NCBI GenBank assembly: GCA_937886445.1
Contig: CALGBY010000124.1
Location: 1 to 21,622, forward strand
DNA length: 21,622 nucleotides
Source of the DNA: an uncultured Clostridia bacterium
GTDB lineage: Bacteria; Bacillota; Clostridia; Christensenellales; Aristaeellaceae
Reading direction: 5' to 3'
Part shown: positions 1 through 6,375 of the stretch, one piece after another
How positions within the stretch are numbered: position 1 is the stretch's first letter
Layout: each line of letters starts with the position of its first letter
Made by a program: the position numbers and the translations under genes
The notes under the pieces: model-generated
What the model saw: only the letters and a program-made list of their open reading frames with translations
The model's database searches: none
Told to the model about the DNA's origin: nothing

Positions 1-86
1 CTGAAATAACCTCTTGCTTGTTTTCTTGACTGTGCTTGTTTGCCTACCGCATTTTTAAATGAGATGACCCTGGTGCCGTCATATGT

Positions 87-289
87 AAACTTATGGCCCG
101 CCCTCCGGAAAGGCACCGATGGGGTGTTTGAAAAATGGCCAAACACATTTTCAAACTTATGGTCCGCCCTCCGGAATGACACCGATGGGCTGTTTGGAAA
201 TGGACCGAGACCATTTCCAAACTTATGGTCCGCCCTCCGGAAGAAGCACCGATTGGCTGTTTGAAAATGATCCGTATACATTTTCAAAC
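87..289. repeat. 66-bp tandem repeat with internal hairpins (about 3 units)
   Basis: Three consecutive units begin at 87, 153 and 219 (66-base spacing), and a fourth beginning (AAACCTATG) lies at 286. Each unit starts AAACTTATGG, followed by a CCGCCCTCCGGAA block, CACCGAT and a hairpin. The hairpin arms are 126-137/146-156, 192-203/211-222 and 259-269/279-289. The middle hairpin is a perfect 12-bp stem, GTTTGGAAATGG with CCATTTCCAAAC. The outer two have A-T pairs where it has G-C, so both arms changed together. The third unit carries one extra base, which breaks any 22-codon periodic reading frame and argues for a non-coding, RNA- or DNA-structured repeat. I do not recognise the family. Confidence 0.85.
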
Positions 290-331
290 CTATGCCGTTA
301 TATGTAAATTTACATAAAATCCAGCGAAGAT

Positions 332-352
332 CCGCTGAAAAATTCACAGCGG
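332..352. repeat. Small hairpin in the left intergenic region
   Basis: CCGCTG at 332-337 pairs perfectly with CAGCGG at 347-352 around a 9-base loop. There is no following T-run, so it is not an obvious terminator. Its function is unknown. Confidence 0.4.
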
Positions 353-430
353 AATCGAAAACAGGCGGGCTGGATATCCCTTGTTTCCCGGCAGGGCGCG
401 AAATACTGTCTGTTATCACACTTTGGGTTC

Positions 431-480
431 GTTTGTTATCATGCTCAAAAAATATGTTTGTTATCATGCTCAAAAAATAA
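431..480. repeat. 25-bp perfect tandem duplication
   Basis: The unit beginning GTTTGTTATCATGCTC occurs at 431-455 and again at 456-480, nearly identical over 25 bases. A degenerate TGTTATCACAC just upstream (about 411-421) resembles its core. The copies sit directly before the putative promoter of the following operon, so they could be binding sites or slippage products. Confidence 0.8.
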
Positions 481-483
481 TGC

Positions 484-512
484 TGGCTTTATTGTTTCGG
501 ATATGGTATAGT
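484..512 (+). promoter_or_regulatory. Weak putative promoter of the membrane operon
   Basis: TATAGT at 507-512 is preceded by TGG, which makes an extended -10. The -35 position 17 bases upstream (TGGCTT) is poor. Transcription would begin near 519, just before a palindrome at 524-549. Confidence 0.4.
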
Positions 513-523
513 TATATGGTTAT

Positions 524-549
524 TTTGTCAAAACCGCGTTTTTGACAAA
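524..549. promoter_or_regulatory. Perfect 10-bp inverted repeat at the operon's 5' end
   Basis: TTTGTCAAAA (524-533) and TTTTGACAAA (540-549) are exact reverse complements separated by CCGCGT. It lies right after the putative -10 and before the RBS of the next gene, as an operator or an early mRNA hairpin would. There is no T-run typical of a terminator. Its regulator is not identifiable from sequence. Confidence 0.5.
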
Positions 550-595
550 TGACCGCACAGAAAACGCTTCCAACCCCGCTGAAAGGACGGATATC

Positions 596-1573
596 ATGGC
601 CCGCGAAAAAATCACCAAGGAAATGATTCGCAGATATTTGCAGGAATCCAGAAAATCCGAGGAAACGGACGACCCGATCGACCGCGTGTTCACCGAACCG
701 GCAGGACTCATTTTTTGTCAGCTGGCAAACAAACTGGGGCTTTCGCCCAATCAGGTATCTCTGCTGAGCATGGCGGCCGGTATCGCAGGCGGCGTATTTT
801 TCTACTGGGATTCCTTTGTACTGAATCTGATCGGCGTATTGTTTGTCATGCTGTCGATCATTCTGGACTGTACAGACGGTCAGCTCGCGAGGCTCACACA
901 CCGCACAAGTGAACTGGGCCGGCTGTTGGACGGTATAGCCACGATCGCGTCCTATACCGCGATATATCTTGCACTGGGTCTGAGAATGATGAACGAAAAG
1001 ATTCCCTTCACCGATACGCTGTGGGGCGGATGGGTATGGCTGATGATCGTACCCTGCACGCTGATCTTTCACGCGGGGCAGGACAGAATGGCCGATTACT
1101 TCCGCAATCTTCATCTTCTTTTCCACACACGCGGCGAGAACAGCGAATTTGACCGCAGCGAAAAGCTGCGGGAAAGATATCTTGCCGAAAAGCCCGGCCT
1201 GAACCGCGCTTATCTGCGTATTTACACAGCATACACCCGCATGCAGGAAAAATACACCCCCCGCCTGCAGCGTTTTCTGAAAACAGCCGGCGATGACGGA
1301 AAATATCCCGATGAGGTGCGTGAGGATTTCCTCAGAGAAAGCAGAAAATACATCCAGCTCACAAATCTTCTCACGCTCAACATCCGCGCGTACGCTTTCT
1401 TCATTCTCGTGCTGCTCAATCCGTTTTTCGAAGTGGAAATGCACGCCTTCTATTTCATTCCCTTCCTGCTCATCATGCAGCTGGTCAACTATTTTATGAT
1501 CAACCGCTATGAAAGGATCGCCGATTCTCTTTTGAAAAAGTACTACAGCAGCCCGGAGGAGAGCGGAAAATGA
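596..1573 (+). CDS. CDP-alcohol phosphatidyltransferase family membrane protein
   Basis: The 325-residue product resembles the CDP-alcohol phosphatidyltransferase family, membrane enzymes that transfer a phosphatidyl (or related) group from a CDP-activated donor to an alcohol. The family pattern is visible at residues 91-116: D91, D94-G95, A98-R99, G108 and D112. The expected fourth aspartate is threonine (T116), confirmed at codon level (GCC ACG ATC). A hydrophilic segment of roughly 100 residues follows the core and precedes the last membrane helices, which is unusual in length. The ATG at 596 is chosen because AAAGGA ends 8 bases upstream; the frame also opens at a TTG at 542 inside the palindrome, which has no RBS. 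The gene overlaps the next one by four bases (ATGA), so the two are co-translated. The substrate is unknown, and loss of the last aspartate makes catalysis uncertain. Confidence 0.8.
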   Translation: MAREKITKEMIRRYLQESRKSEETDDPIDRVFTEPAGLIFCQLANKLGLSPNQVSLLSMAAGIAGGVFFYWDSFVLNLIGVLFVMLSIILDCTDGQLARLTHRTSELGRLLDGIATIASYTAIYLALGLRMMNEKIPFTDTLWGGWVWLMIVPCTLIFHAGQDRMADYFRNLHLLFHTRGENSEFDRSEKLRERYLAEKPGLNRAYLRIYTAYTRMQEKYTPRLQRFLKTAGDDGKYPDEVREDFLRESRKYIQLTNLLTLNIRAYAFFILVLLNPFFEVEMHAFYFIPFLLIMQLVNYFMINRYERIADSLLKKYYSSPEESGK

Positions 1574-2619
1574 AAAAATGGCGTATCATTTTCTTCATTC
1601 TGGGTCTCGCCGGGCTGGCTGTGCTGATCATCCAGTCCGATCCTACCCAGTATAACTGGCAGGAGATCCTTTCCAGAGATCTGTTTCTGATCCTTTTGGG
1701 TCAGCTCGTCATCTGGGCCGTGATTTATTTCATCCATGTTGTCGTCTACAAGGATATCCTCGGGAAAGAGTATTTCAAAGAAGTCGGATGGGCGCGCATG
1801 ACACGCATCTGCCTTACCGGCTTTGCCCTCAACAATGTTACTCCGGCCGGTCTTGTGGGCGGCGAGCCTTACCGCATCATGGAGCTGAAGCCCTTCTGCG
1901 GAACGGAAAAGGCGACATCCTCCACGCTTACCTTTACCGTATTCTACACGATGGGGCATGTTCTGCTGTGGGTGACCGGTACAGTTTTCTATTTTCTGCT
2001 CGGTGCTCCCGGTGAGATCAGCACCAGTATCCTGCTTGCCATCAGCGGCATCGTGCTGGGCTTTGCCTGCTTTGCCTTCATCAGAAGCCGCAACCACGGC
2101 TTCATCATGCCTCTCTTCCGTTTTTTCGGAAAGCTTCCCCTGATCTCCCGGCTCACAAACAAGCTGCTTGAAAAACACGGTGAGCAGTACACCAACATTG
2201 ACCGTGAGATCTCGGAGTTCAGTCACGACCGCCGTGTATTCCGCCGTGTGCTGCTGCTTGAATATCTCACCCGTCTTCTTGAAGCCGGTGAATATTTCTT
2301 CATATTTAAAATGCTGGGGGAAAACATAAACTATCCGGGCGGTCTTGTGATCATGAGCATGGCCAGCCTGATCGGCAATGTGTTCTTTATGATCCCCATG
2401 CAGGCAGGCACCCGCGAAAGCGGTATGACCATCGGCGTCAACTGGCTCGGTCTGAGTGACGGAAGCGGCTTTATGGGCGGGCTTCTGTACCGCGTACGCG
2501 AGCTGCTCTGCATCGCCGTCGGCATTTCGCTGATCCTGATAGGCAAAACCGTAAAAAACCGCACAGAAAAAAGAAACACCGCAAGCAGCGATCATGACGC
2601 CGCCGAAAAACAGCAGTAA
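1570..2619 (+). CDS. UPF0104 / lysylphosphatidylglycerol synthase TM-region-like membrane protein
   Basis: The 349-residue polytopic membrane protein has the hallmarks of the UPF0104 family, related to the flippase half of MprF: NNVTPAGLVGGEPYRI at residues 88-103 and IPMQAGTRESG at about 275-285. Family members are proposed lipid translocases or accessory proteins for lipid synthesis; the substrate here is unknown. The ATG overlaps the stop of the CDP-alcohol phosphatidyltransferase gene (ATGA, 1570-1573), with GGAGGAG about 10 bases upstream inside that gene. The tight coupling suggests one protein makes a lipid and the other moves it, but that is inference. The C-terminus is short, charged and presumably cytoplasmic. 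A bidirectional terminator follows at 2640-2678. Confidence 0.85.
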   Translation: MKKWRIIFFILGLAGLAVLIIQSDPTQYNWQEILSRDLFLILLGQLVIWAVIYFIHVVVYKDILGKEYFKEVGWARMTRICLTGFALNNVTPAGLVGGEPYRIMELKPFCGTEKATSSTLTFTVFYTMGHVLLWVTGTVFYFLLGAPGEISTSILLAISGIVLGFACFAFIRSRNHGFIMPLFRFFGKLPLISRLTNKLLEKHGEQYTNIDREISEFSHDRRVFRRVLLLEYLTRLLEAGEYFFIFKMLGENINYPGGLVIMSMASLIGNVFFMIPMQAGTRESGMTIGVNWLGLSDGSGFMGGLLYRVRELLCIAVGISLILIGKTVKNRTEKRNTASSDHDAAEKQQ

Positions 2620-2639
2620 GCAGTCCGGGAAGCGGTGAT

Positions 2640-2678
2640 GAAAAAGCACGGGAGGGATCGTTCCTTCCGTGCTTTTTC
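2640..2678. terminator. Bidirectional intrinsic terminator between convergent genes
   Basis: GAAAAAGCACGGGAGG (2640-2655) pairs with CCTTCCGTGCTTTTTC (2663-2678) with one G-T wobble. The stem ends in A-run and T-run, so it can stop transcription from both the membrane operon (+) and the methyltransferase gene (-). Confidence 0.85.
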
Positions 2679-2753
2679 ATAAACATACCGGATTTTATGA
2701 TTTTTTCGTATTATCTGATCCCGGTCGCGTTTTCTTTACCGTTCGCGGCGATA

Positions 2754-3914
2754 TCAGAATACGGTATATTCGCATTCCAGTCTTCCGTTATACAGCCTTC
2801 TTTTGTAGGCCGGGCGCGCCTGAACATGCTTTTCCGCGCCTGTATAGGCAGTGATCATGCACAGTCTTGTTCCCTGTCCGCATGCCGTACGCAGCTTTCC
2901 GAGATCTCTGTACAGCTTTTCACAGTTCCTTCTGTCGCTCATTCTCTCTCCGTAGGGCGGGTTGCAGAGAAGACAGCGGATCGCTTCCTCCTCCGCCTCC
3001 GCAAAGAGCACAGGCACCGTTCCTTCTCTCAGGTCCTGCAGGCTTACAGTGATCCTGCCCCCCAACCCGGCCTGAACAATGTGCTTTTTGCACAGCTTCA
3101 GCGCTTCGGGATCGATATCCCCGCCGCTGATCCCCCGGATGTTCTCAGGGCGGTACTCGTTTTCAGCCTCGCTGCGAAGCCTTCGCATCGCCGCGGGATC
3201 TGTCTGCTGCCAGTCCTCCATGGCAAAATGCCGTGAAAGACCCGGTGCCCTGTGAGACATGATAAAGGCGGCTTCTATCAGCAATGTGCCGGTCCCGCAG
3301 CAGGGGTCGTGCAGAAGCGGCAGCGCGCTGCCGGCTTTTTCAGCGCGTCTTAAAGAGGAATACCAGGGAGACAGCATCACCAGCGCCGCCGCCAGTGTTT
3401 CACGCAGCGGAGCCTCACCGTTCCAGGTACGGTAGCCGCGGCGGTTCAGCGCGTCCCCTGAGGTATCCAGCGTTACCCGGCAGATATCTCCGTGCAGGGC
3501 GATATCCACCTTGTACTCCCTGCCGTTTTCAGGCAAAAGATCTCTGCGGTATGCTTTCTTCATGCGTTCCACGATGGCCTTTTTTCCTACCGCCTGACAG
3601 TCTCTCACGCTCATCAGTGTACTGCGGGCGCACTTTCCCGTTACCGGGATCCGCGCGTTTTCAGGCAGAAGGTCCTCCCACGGGATGCTTTTTACCTGCT
3701 GAAAAAGTTCCTCGAAGGTCGTTACCTTCTTTTCTGATACCAGCAGGAGCACCCTGTCCGCGCAGCGCAGGCGCAGATTGGCACGCATCGCGTCCTCAAG
3801 GCTGCCCGAAAAGCGCACGCATCCGTTATCAGCCCGCGCGTCAAGCCCCATTTCCTGAAGCTCTCTCTTAACGAGCCCCTCCAGCCCGAAGGCTGCTGTT
3901 GCAAGAAATTCCAT
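2754..3914 (-). CDS. THUMP-domain class I rRNA methyltransferase (YpsC/RlmL-like)
   Basis: The 386-residue product is a SAM-dependent RNA methyltransferase of the YpsC/RlmL N-terminal type, expected to make N2-methylguanosine in 23S rRNA. The N-terminal ferredoxin-like and THUMP part (about residues 1-155) binds RNA. The Rossmann catalytic domain shows the SAM motif DPCCGTGT (203-210) and the catalytic motif NPPYGERM (318-325), which marks amino-group methylation. A late RLYNG element (373-377) is also typical. The length fits the family. ATG at 3914 is preceded by AAGGAG about 11 bases upstream. The gene lies 104 bases behind the Nudix gene in the same direction, with no obvious terminator between them, so they may be co-transcribed. 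The exact target base cannot be read from sequence. Confidence 0.88.
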   Translation of the reverse strand: MEFLATAAFGLEGLVKRELQEMGLDARADNGCVRFSGSLEDAMRANLRLRCADRVLLLVSEKKVTTFEELFQQVKSIPWEDLLPENARIPVTGKCARSTLMSVRDCQAVGKKAIVERMKKAYRRDLLPENGREYKVDIALHGDICRVTLDTSGDALNRRGYRTWNGEAPLRETLAAALVMLSPWYSSLRRAEKAGSALPLLHDPCCGTGTLLIEAAFIMSHRAPGLSRHFAMEDWQQTDPAAMRRLRSEAENEYRPENIRGISGGDIDPEALKLCKKHIVQAGLGGRITVSLQDLREGTVPVLFAEAEEEAIRCLLCNPPYGERMSDRRNCEKLYRDLGKLRTACGQGTRLCMITAYTGAEKHVQARPAYKRRLYNGRLECEYTVF

Positions 3915-4018
3915 TTCTGTCTGTTCTCCTTCAAAGCGTCAACGGCAGTTTCTTACATTACCGTATCATGATGAGCATCCCGCGGTATACTGCGGCGGAT
4001 GAGCAAAGCGCCCGTCCT

Positions 4019-4534
4019 TCATTCCTCTTTGCGGGCAGGGTTCCTGTCCGCCTCGGTCACGATATGCAGTATTCCCGTTCCCCCGGCGATCTCCCGCATC
4101 CTGTTCTTCAAAAACGAGGGCTTGATATTATACTGTTCAATATCATCTATCGGGATCCAGACAAGCTTCTCCCTGTTGCCGTCGGCATTGACCGACACGG
4201 AACCCGTATTCATTATGCCTGTACTCTTCATCAGAAAATACAGTTCCAGACAATGGCAGTCCATTCCCTCCAGTGATCCGCCGTGTCCGTCAAAGAAATT
4301 TTCGCAGATCACCGCGAGATGATCGATCTCATAATCAACGCCGGTCTCTTCCTTTAACTCGCGGCGCACACAGTCCTCCGCTTTTTCCCCCATGTGCACC
4401 CCGCCGCCGGCGGTATAGCAATAATCCAGCGTGCTGTCCGTAACAAACAGCGCCTTTCCGTTTTCAATGACAAGGCCGGCCGCCCTGTAGCGAAACCAAT
4501 GTTGATCGTTTGTAAAGCAGCAGTCCTTTTTCAT
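4019..4534 (-). CDS. Nudix hydrolase
   Basis: The 171-residue product carries a perfect Nudix box at residues 44-66 (G44, E50, R58-E59-L60, E62-E63, G65). This is the Mg-binding site that hydrolyses nucleoside diphosphates linked to another moiety. An early CCFTND...HWFRYRAAG stretch leads into the Nudix fold. The substrate cannot be assigned; short stand-alone Nudix proteins range from nucleotide-pool cleaning to cofactor turnover. ATG at 4534 is chosen because a purine-rich GGAAAGGGAAAG tract precedes it; a GTG seven codons upstream (4555) would swallow that tract. A good minus-strand promoter at 4705-4732 gives a long leader of about 160 bases. The downstream gene is the THUMP methyltransferase. 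Confidence 0.87.
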   Translation of the reverse strand: MKKDCCFTNDQHWFRYRAAGLVIENGKALFVTDSTLDYCYTAGGGVHMGEKAEDCVRRELKEETGVDYEIDHLAVICENFFDGHGGSLEGMDCHCLELYFLMKSTGIMNTGSVSVNADGNREKLVWIPIDDIEQYNIKPSFLKNRMREIAGGTGILHIVTEADRNPARKEE

Positions 4535-4704
4535 TGCTTCTTTCCCTTTCCGCACGATACGCCCGGTACCGGCATGAGGCGTAACCGCCGTTTCTCCTTT
4601 TCGTGTTCACGCTGCCGTCCCCGGCCGCCTGATCCGGGATCTGTCTGTCATCCTCTGAAGGAACGGAACGCATGCAGACCCGCCCCGCGCCTCCGCGCGA
4701 AGCT

Positions 4705-4732
4705 ATCATACCACATCTGTACATAACGTCAA
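4705..4732 (-). promoter_or_regulatory. Promoter for the Nudix gene
   Basis: On the minus strand TTGACG (4732-4727) is followed after 16 bases by TATGAT (4710-4705), preceded by TGG as an extended -10. Start would be near 4698, about 164 bases before the Nudix ATG. Confidence 0.7.
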
Positions 4733-4805
4733 GCGAAAGTATCCACTCCTTCGGGGCAGCATGTGTTCGGGCAGCATATCAAAATAAAAATCACGAAAAA
4801 AACGC

Positions 4806-4834
4806 TTGACACACCGGCAGAACAATGGTAATAT
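4806..4834 (+). promoter_or_regulatory. Promoter of the infC-rpmI-rplT operon
   Basis: TTGACA (4806-4811), a 17-base spacer and TAATAT (4829-4834), with TGG before the -10. This is a near-ideal vegetative promoter. Transcription would begin at about 4841. Confidence 0.88.
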
Positions 4835-4840
4835 ATCTTC

Positions 4841-4974
4841 CGCATGAAGCAGAGGCTGCCCGCCTCTCACCCGGCGAATTCTGTTTTTCCGGTGTGCAGG
4901 CAATCCAAAGGAATTGCGCGGCGGGTATCTATGCCCGCCGCTTTTTATGTAAATGATTATGGAGGTGCATCGAC
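4841..4974 (+). promoter_or_regulatory. infC leader RNA, probably an L20-type autoregulatory leader
   Basis: The roughly 130-base leader contains a hairpin (AGAGG/CCTCT near 4852-4866), a second element (GCAAT...ATTGC near 4899-4917) and then a strong terminator hairpin at 4918-4946, before the infC RBS. In Bacillota this operon is known to be controlled by ribosomal protein L20 binding its leader and promoting termination. The position and architecture here match, but I did not align it to the family model. Confidence 0.6.
4918..4946 (+). terminator. Leader attenuator terminator upstream of infC
   Basis: GCGGCGGG (4918-4925) pairs with CCCGCCGC (4934-4941), followed by TTTTT (4942-4946). 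It lies between the promoter and the infC RBS, so it must be bypassed for the operon to be expressed. Confidence 0.88.
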
Positions 4975-4977
4975 ATC
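4961..4977 (+). promoter_or_regulatory. infC ribosome binding site and ATC start codon
   Basis: GGAGG (4961-4965) is followed after nine bases by ATC (4975-4977), in frame with the conserved LLINEEIR. No ATG or GTG in that frame lies at a suitable distance. An in-frame ATC at 4969 is only 3 bases from the RBS, and the TTG at 4990 is too far away and inside the conserved start of the protein. Confidence 0.8.
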
Positions 4978-5538
4978 GCAACGGAACTCTTGATCAATGA
5001 AGAAATTCGCGACCGCGAAGTGCGTGTGATCGACGCGGAAGGCAATCAGCTGGGTGTTCTTCCCACGCAGAAAGCTATCGAACTGGCAGAGGAAGCAGGG
5101 CTTGATCTGGTAAAGATCGTCCCCACCGCTCAGCCCCCCGTATGTAAACTGATGGACTATGACAAGCACCGTTTTGAGCAGAGCAAAAAGGAACGGGAAA
5201 TGCGCAAGAACCAGAAGGTGATCGCCCTGAAGGAAGTGCAGCTTTCCGCTACGATCGAAGAAAACGATGTGAATGTCAAGGCAAAGGCCGCTGTCAAATT
5301 CCTGCAGAACGGCGATAAGGTAAAGGTATCCATCCGTTTCCGCGGACGTCAGGCTGCGCATCCCGAGATCGGCATTCAGGTCATGAACGACTTTGTTGAA
5401 CGCGTCAAGGAATATGCCGTTGTTGACCGCCGTCCCACCATTGAAGGCAGGAACATGACAATGATCCTGGTACCCAAGACGGAGAAAGCCGCCAAGGCAA
5501 CGGCTCCCAAAGCTGCTCCCAGGCAGGCTGAACCATAA
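4975..5538 (+). CDS. infC: Translation initiation factor IF-3
   Basis: The 187-residue product is IF-3, which binds the 30S subunit, keeps it apart from 50S and checks start-codon pairing. The N-terminal domain opens ATELLINEEIRDREVRVI. The linker and C-terminal domain follow, with the conserved stretches KEVQLSATIEENDVNVKAKA and VKVSIRFRGRQ. An Ala/Lys/Pro-rich tail of about 20 residues extends the usual end. The start is assigned to a non-standard ATC with an ideal GGAGG nine bases upstream. infC genes commonly use AUU, AUC or AUA, so that IF-3 represses its own translation. It is the first gene of infC-rpmI-rplT, behind a leader terminator; rpmI starts 28 bases after the stop. Confidence 0.95.
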   Translation: MATELLINEEIRDREVRVIDAEGNQLGVLPTQKAIELAEEAGLDLVKIVPTAQPPVCKLMDYDKHRFEQSKKEREMRKNQKVIALKEVQLSATIEENDVNVKAKAAVKFLQNGDKVKVSIRFRGRQAAHPEIGIQVMNDFVERVKEYAVVDRRPTIEGRNMTMILVPKTEKAAKATAPKAAPRQAEP

Positions 5539-5566
5539 CTCACTATTCCCGGAAGGAGGAACTACC

Positions 5567-5767
5567 ATGCCCAAACAGAAAACTCACCGCGGCGCCGCCA
5601 AGCGCTTTTCCCTCACCAAAACCGGTAAGGTAAAGCATAAGAAGATGAACGCCAACCACATCCTGAACAAGAAAACCACCAAGCGTATCCGTCATCTGCG
5701 TCACGGCGGCCAGCTTCAGAACAATGCCGAAGCGGCTACCATCCGCACGCTGATCCCCTACAAATAA
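5567..5767 (+). CDS. rpmI: 50S ribosomal protein L35
   Basis: The 66-residue, very basic protein matches L35 over its full length, opening MPKQKTHRGAAKRFSLTKTG and containing the HILNKKTTKRIRHLR core. It is a component of the large ribosomal subunit. AAGGAGG lies seven bases before the ATG. It sits between infC and rplT in the usual order and is 26 bases from rplT, so it shares the operon's leader control. Confidence 0.97.
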   Translation: MPKQKTHRGAAKRFSLTKTGKVKHKKMNANHILNKKTTKRIRHLRHGGQLQNNAEAATIRTLIPYK

Positions 5768-5793
5768 GCCGGTCTCAAGGAGGAAAATAAACA

Positions 5794-6144
5794 ATGGCAC
5801 GTATTAAGAGGGCTGTAACCGCCCATAAAAAGCGCCGTAAGGTGTTTAAGCTGGCCAAAGGTTACTTTGGTTCCAAGTCCAAGCAGTACCGCACCGCCAG
5901 TGAACAGGTGCGCCGTTCCCTGCGCTACGCCTATGCCGGCCGTAAAATGCGCAAGCGTGACTTCCGCGCTCTGTGGATCGCCCGTATCAATGCCGCTGCC
6001 CGTATCAACGGCCTGAGCTACTCCGTGTTTATCAACGGTCTCAAGAAGAACGGCATCGAAGTCAACCGCAAGATGCTGGCCGACCTGGCCGTGAATGACG
6101 CCGCTGCCTTTGCTCAGCTGGCCGAGATCGCGAAGAAAGCCTGA
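5794..6144 (+). CDS. rplT: 50S ribosomal protein L20
   Basis: The 116-residue L20 opens MARIKRAVTAHKKRRKVFKL and contains LWIARINAAARINGLSYS, both typical of the family. It is an early large-subunit assembly protein. In Bacillota it is also the regulator that binds the infC leader, so this operon would be feedback-controlled by its last gene. AGGAGG precedes the ATG by ten bases. The length is normal. An intrinsic terminator follows at 6153-6177. Confidence 0.97.
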   Translation: MARIKRAVTAHKKRRKVFKLAKGYFGSKSKQYRTASEQVRRSLRYAYAGRKMRKRDFRALWIARINAAARINGLSYSVFINGLKKNGIEVNRKMLADLAVNDAAAFAQLAEIAKKA

Positions 6145-6152
6145 AATTGATC

Positions 6153-6177
6153 AAACGGACCGAAAGGTCCGTTTTTT
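6153..6177 (+). terminator. Terminator after rplT
   Basis: AAACGGACC (6153-6161) and GGTCCGTTT (6166-6174) form a stem with a GAAA tetraloop, and the T-run continues to 6177. It ends the infC operon. Confidence 0.95.
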
Positions 6178-6196
6178 CGTGGCTCATTTTGCACAC

Positions 6197-6216
6197 AGCA
6201 TAATATAGCATAATAT
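6197..6216. repeat. 10-bp tandem duplication AGCATAATAT
   Basis: Two exact copies at 6197-6206 and 6207-6216 lie in the AT-rich stretch upstream of the tig promoter. It could be UP-element-like DNA or simple slippage. Confidence 0.6.
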
Positions 6217-6285
6217 ATATAAAGAAAATCATACCGGATCAACGCTTATTTTTTACATTTTGATGTGAAAACGATCGCTTTTTGC

Positions 6286-6314
6286 TTGCACTGCGGCGCG
6301 ATTTATGGTATCAT
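6286..6314 (+). promoter_or_regulatory. Promoter of tig
   Basis: TTGCAC (6286-6291), a 17-base spacer, then TATCAT (6309-6314) with an extended -10 TGG. Transcription would start near 6321, about 55 bases before the tig ATG. Confidence 0.7.
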
Positions 6315-6375
6315 AAAAAGTGGTGCGCAGTCAGCACCGATTGAAGTTAAAGTAACTGGGAGGAGAACCTGGATC

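Larger units (their letters stand above)
4535..4974. other. Divergent regulatory region between the Nudix gene and infC
   Basis: This 440-base gap holds two divergent promoters (minus at 4705-4732, plus at 4806-4834). It also holds a GC-rich minus-strand leader of about 160 bases, a short direct repeat (TTCGGGGCAGCATGT at 4750 and TTCGGGCAGCATAT at 4766) and the infC leader with its terminator. I see no credible additional gene. Confidence 0.7.

Noticed and set aside
40..264. Open frame with 22-residue repeats (NLWSALRN...) over the 66-bp array
   Set aside because: The periodicity follows from a 66-base repeat being divisible by three. The third unit has an extra base that breaks the frame, there is no RBS, and the hairpin covariation points to structure, not protein.
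1..480. CRISPR array
   Set aside because: The 66-bp units are repeated throughout, with no variable spacers between short constant repeats, and there are no cas genes.
3980..3995. Near-palindrome CCGCGGTATACTGCGG between the Nudix and THUMP genes
   Set aside because: Sixteen bases with one mismatched pair and no T-run or promoter context; could be chance in GC-rich DNA.
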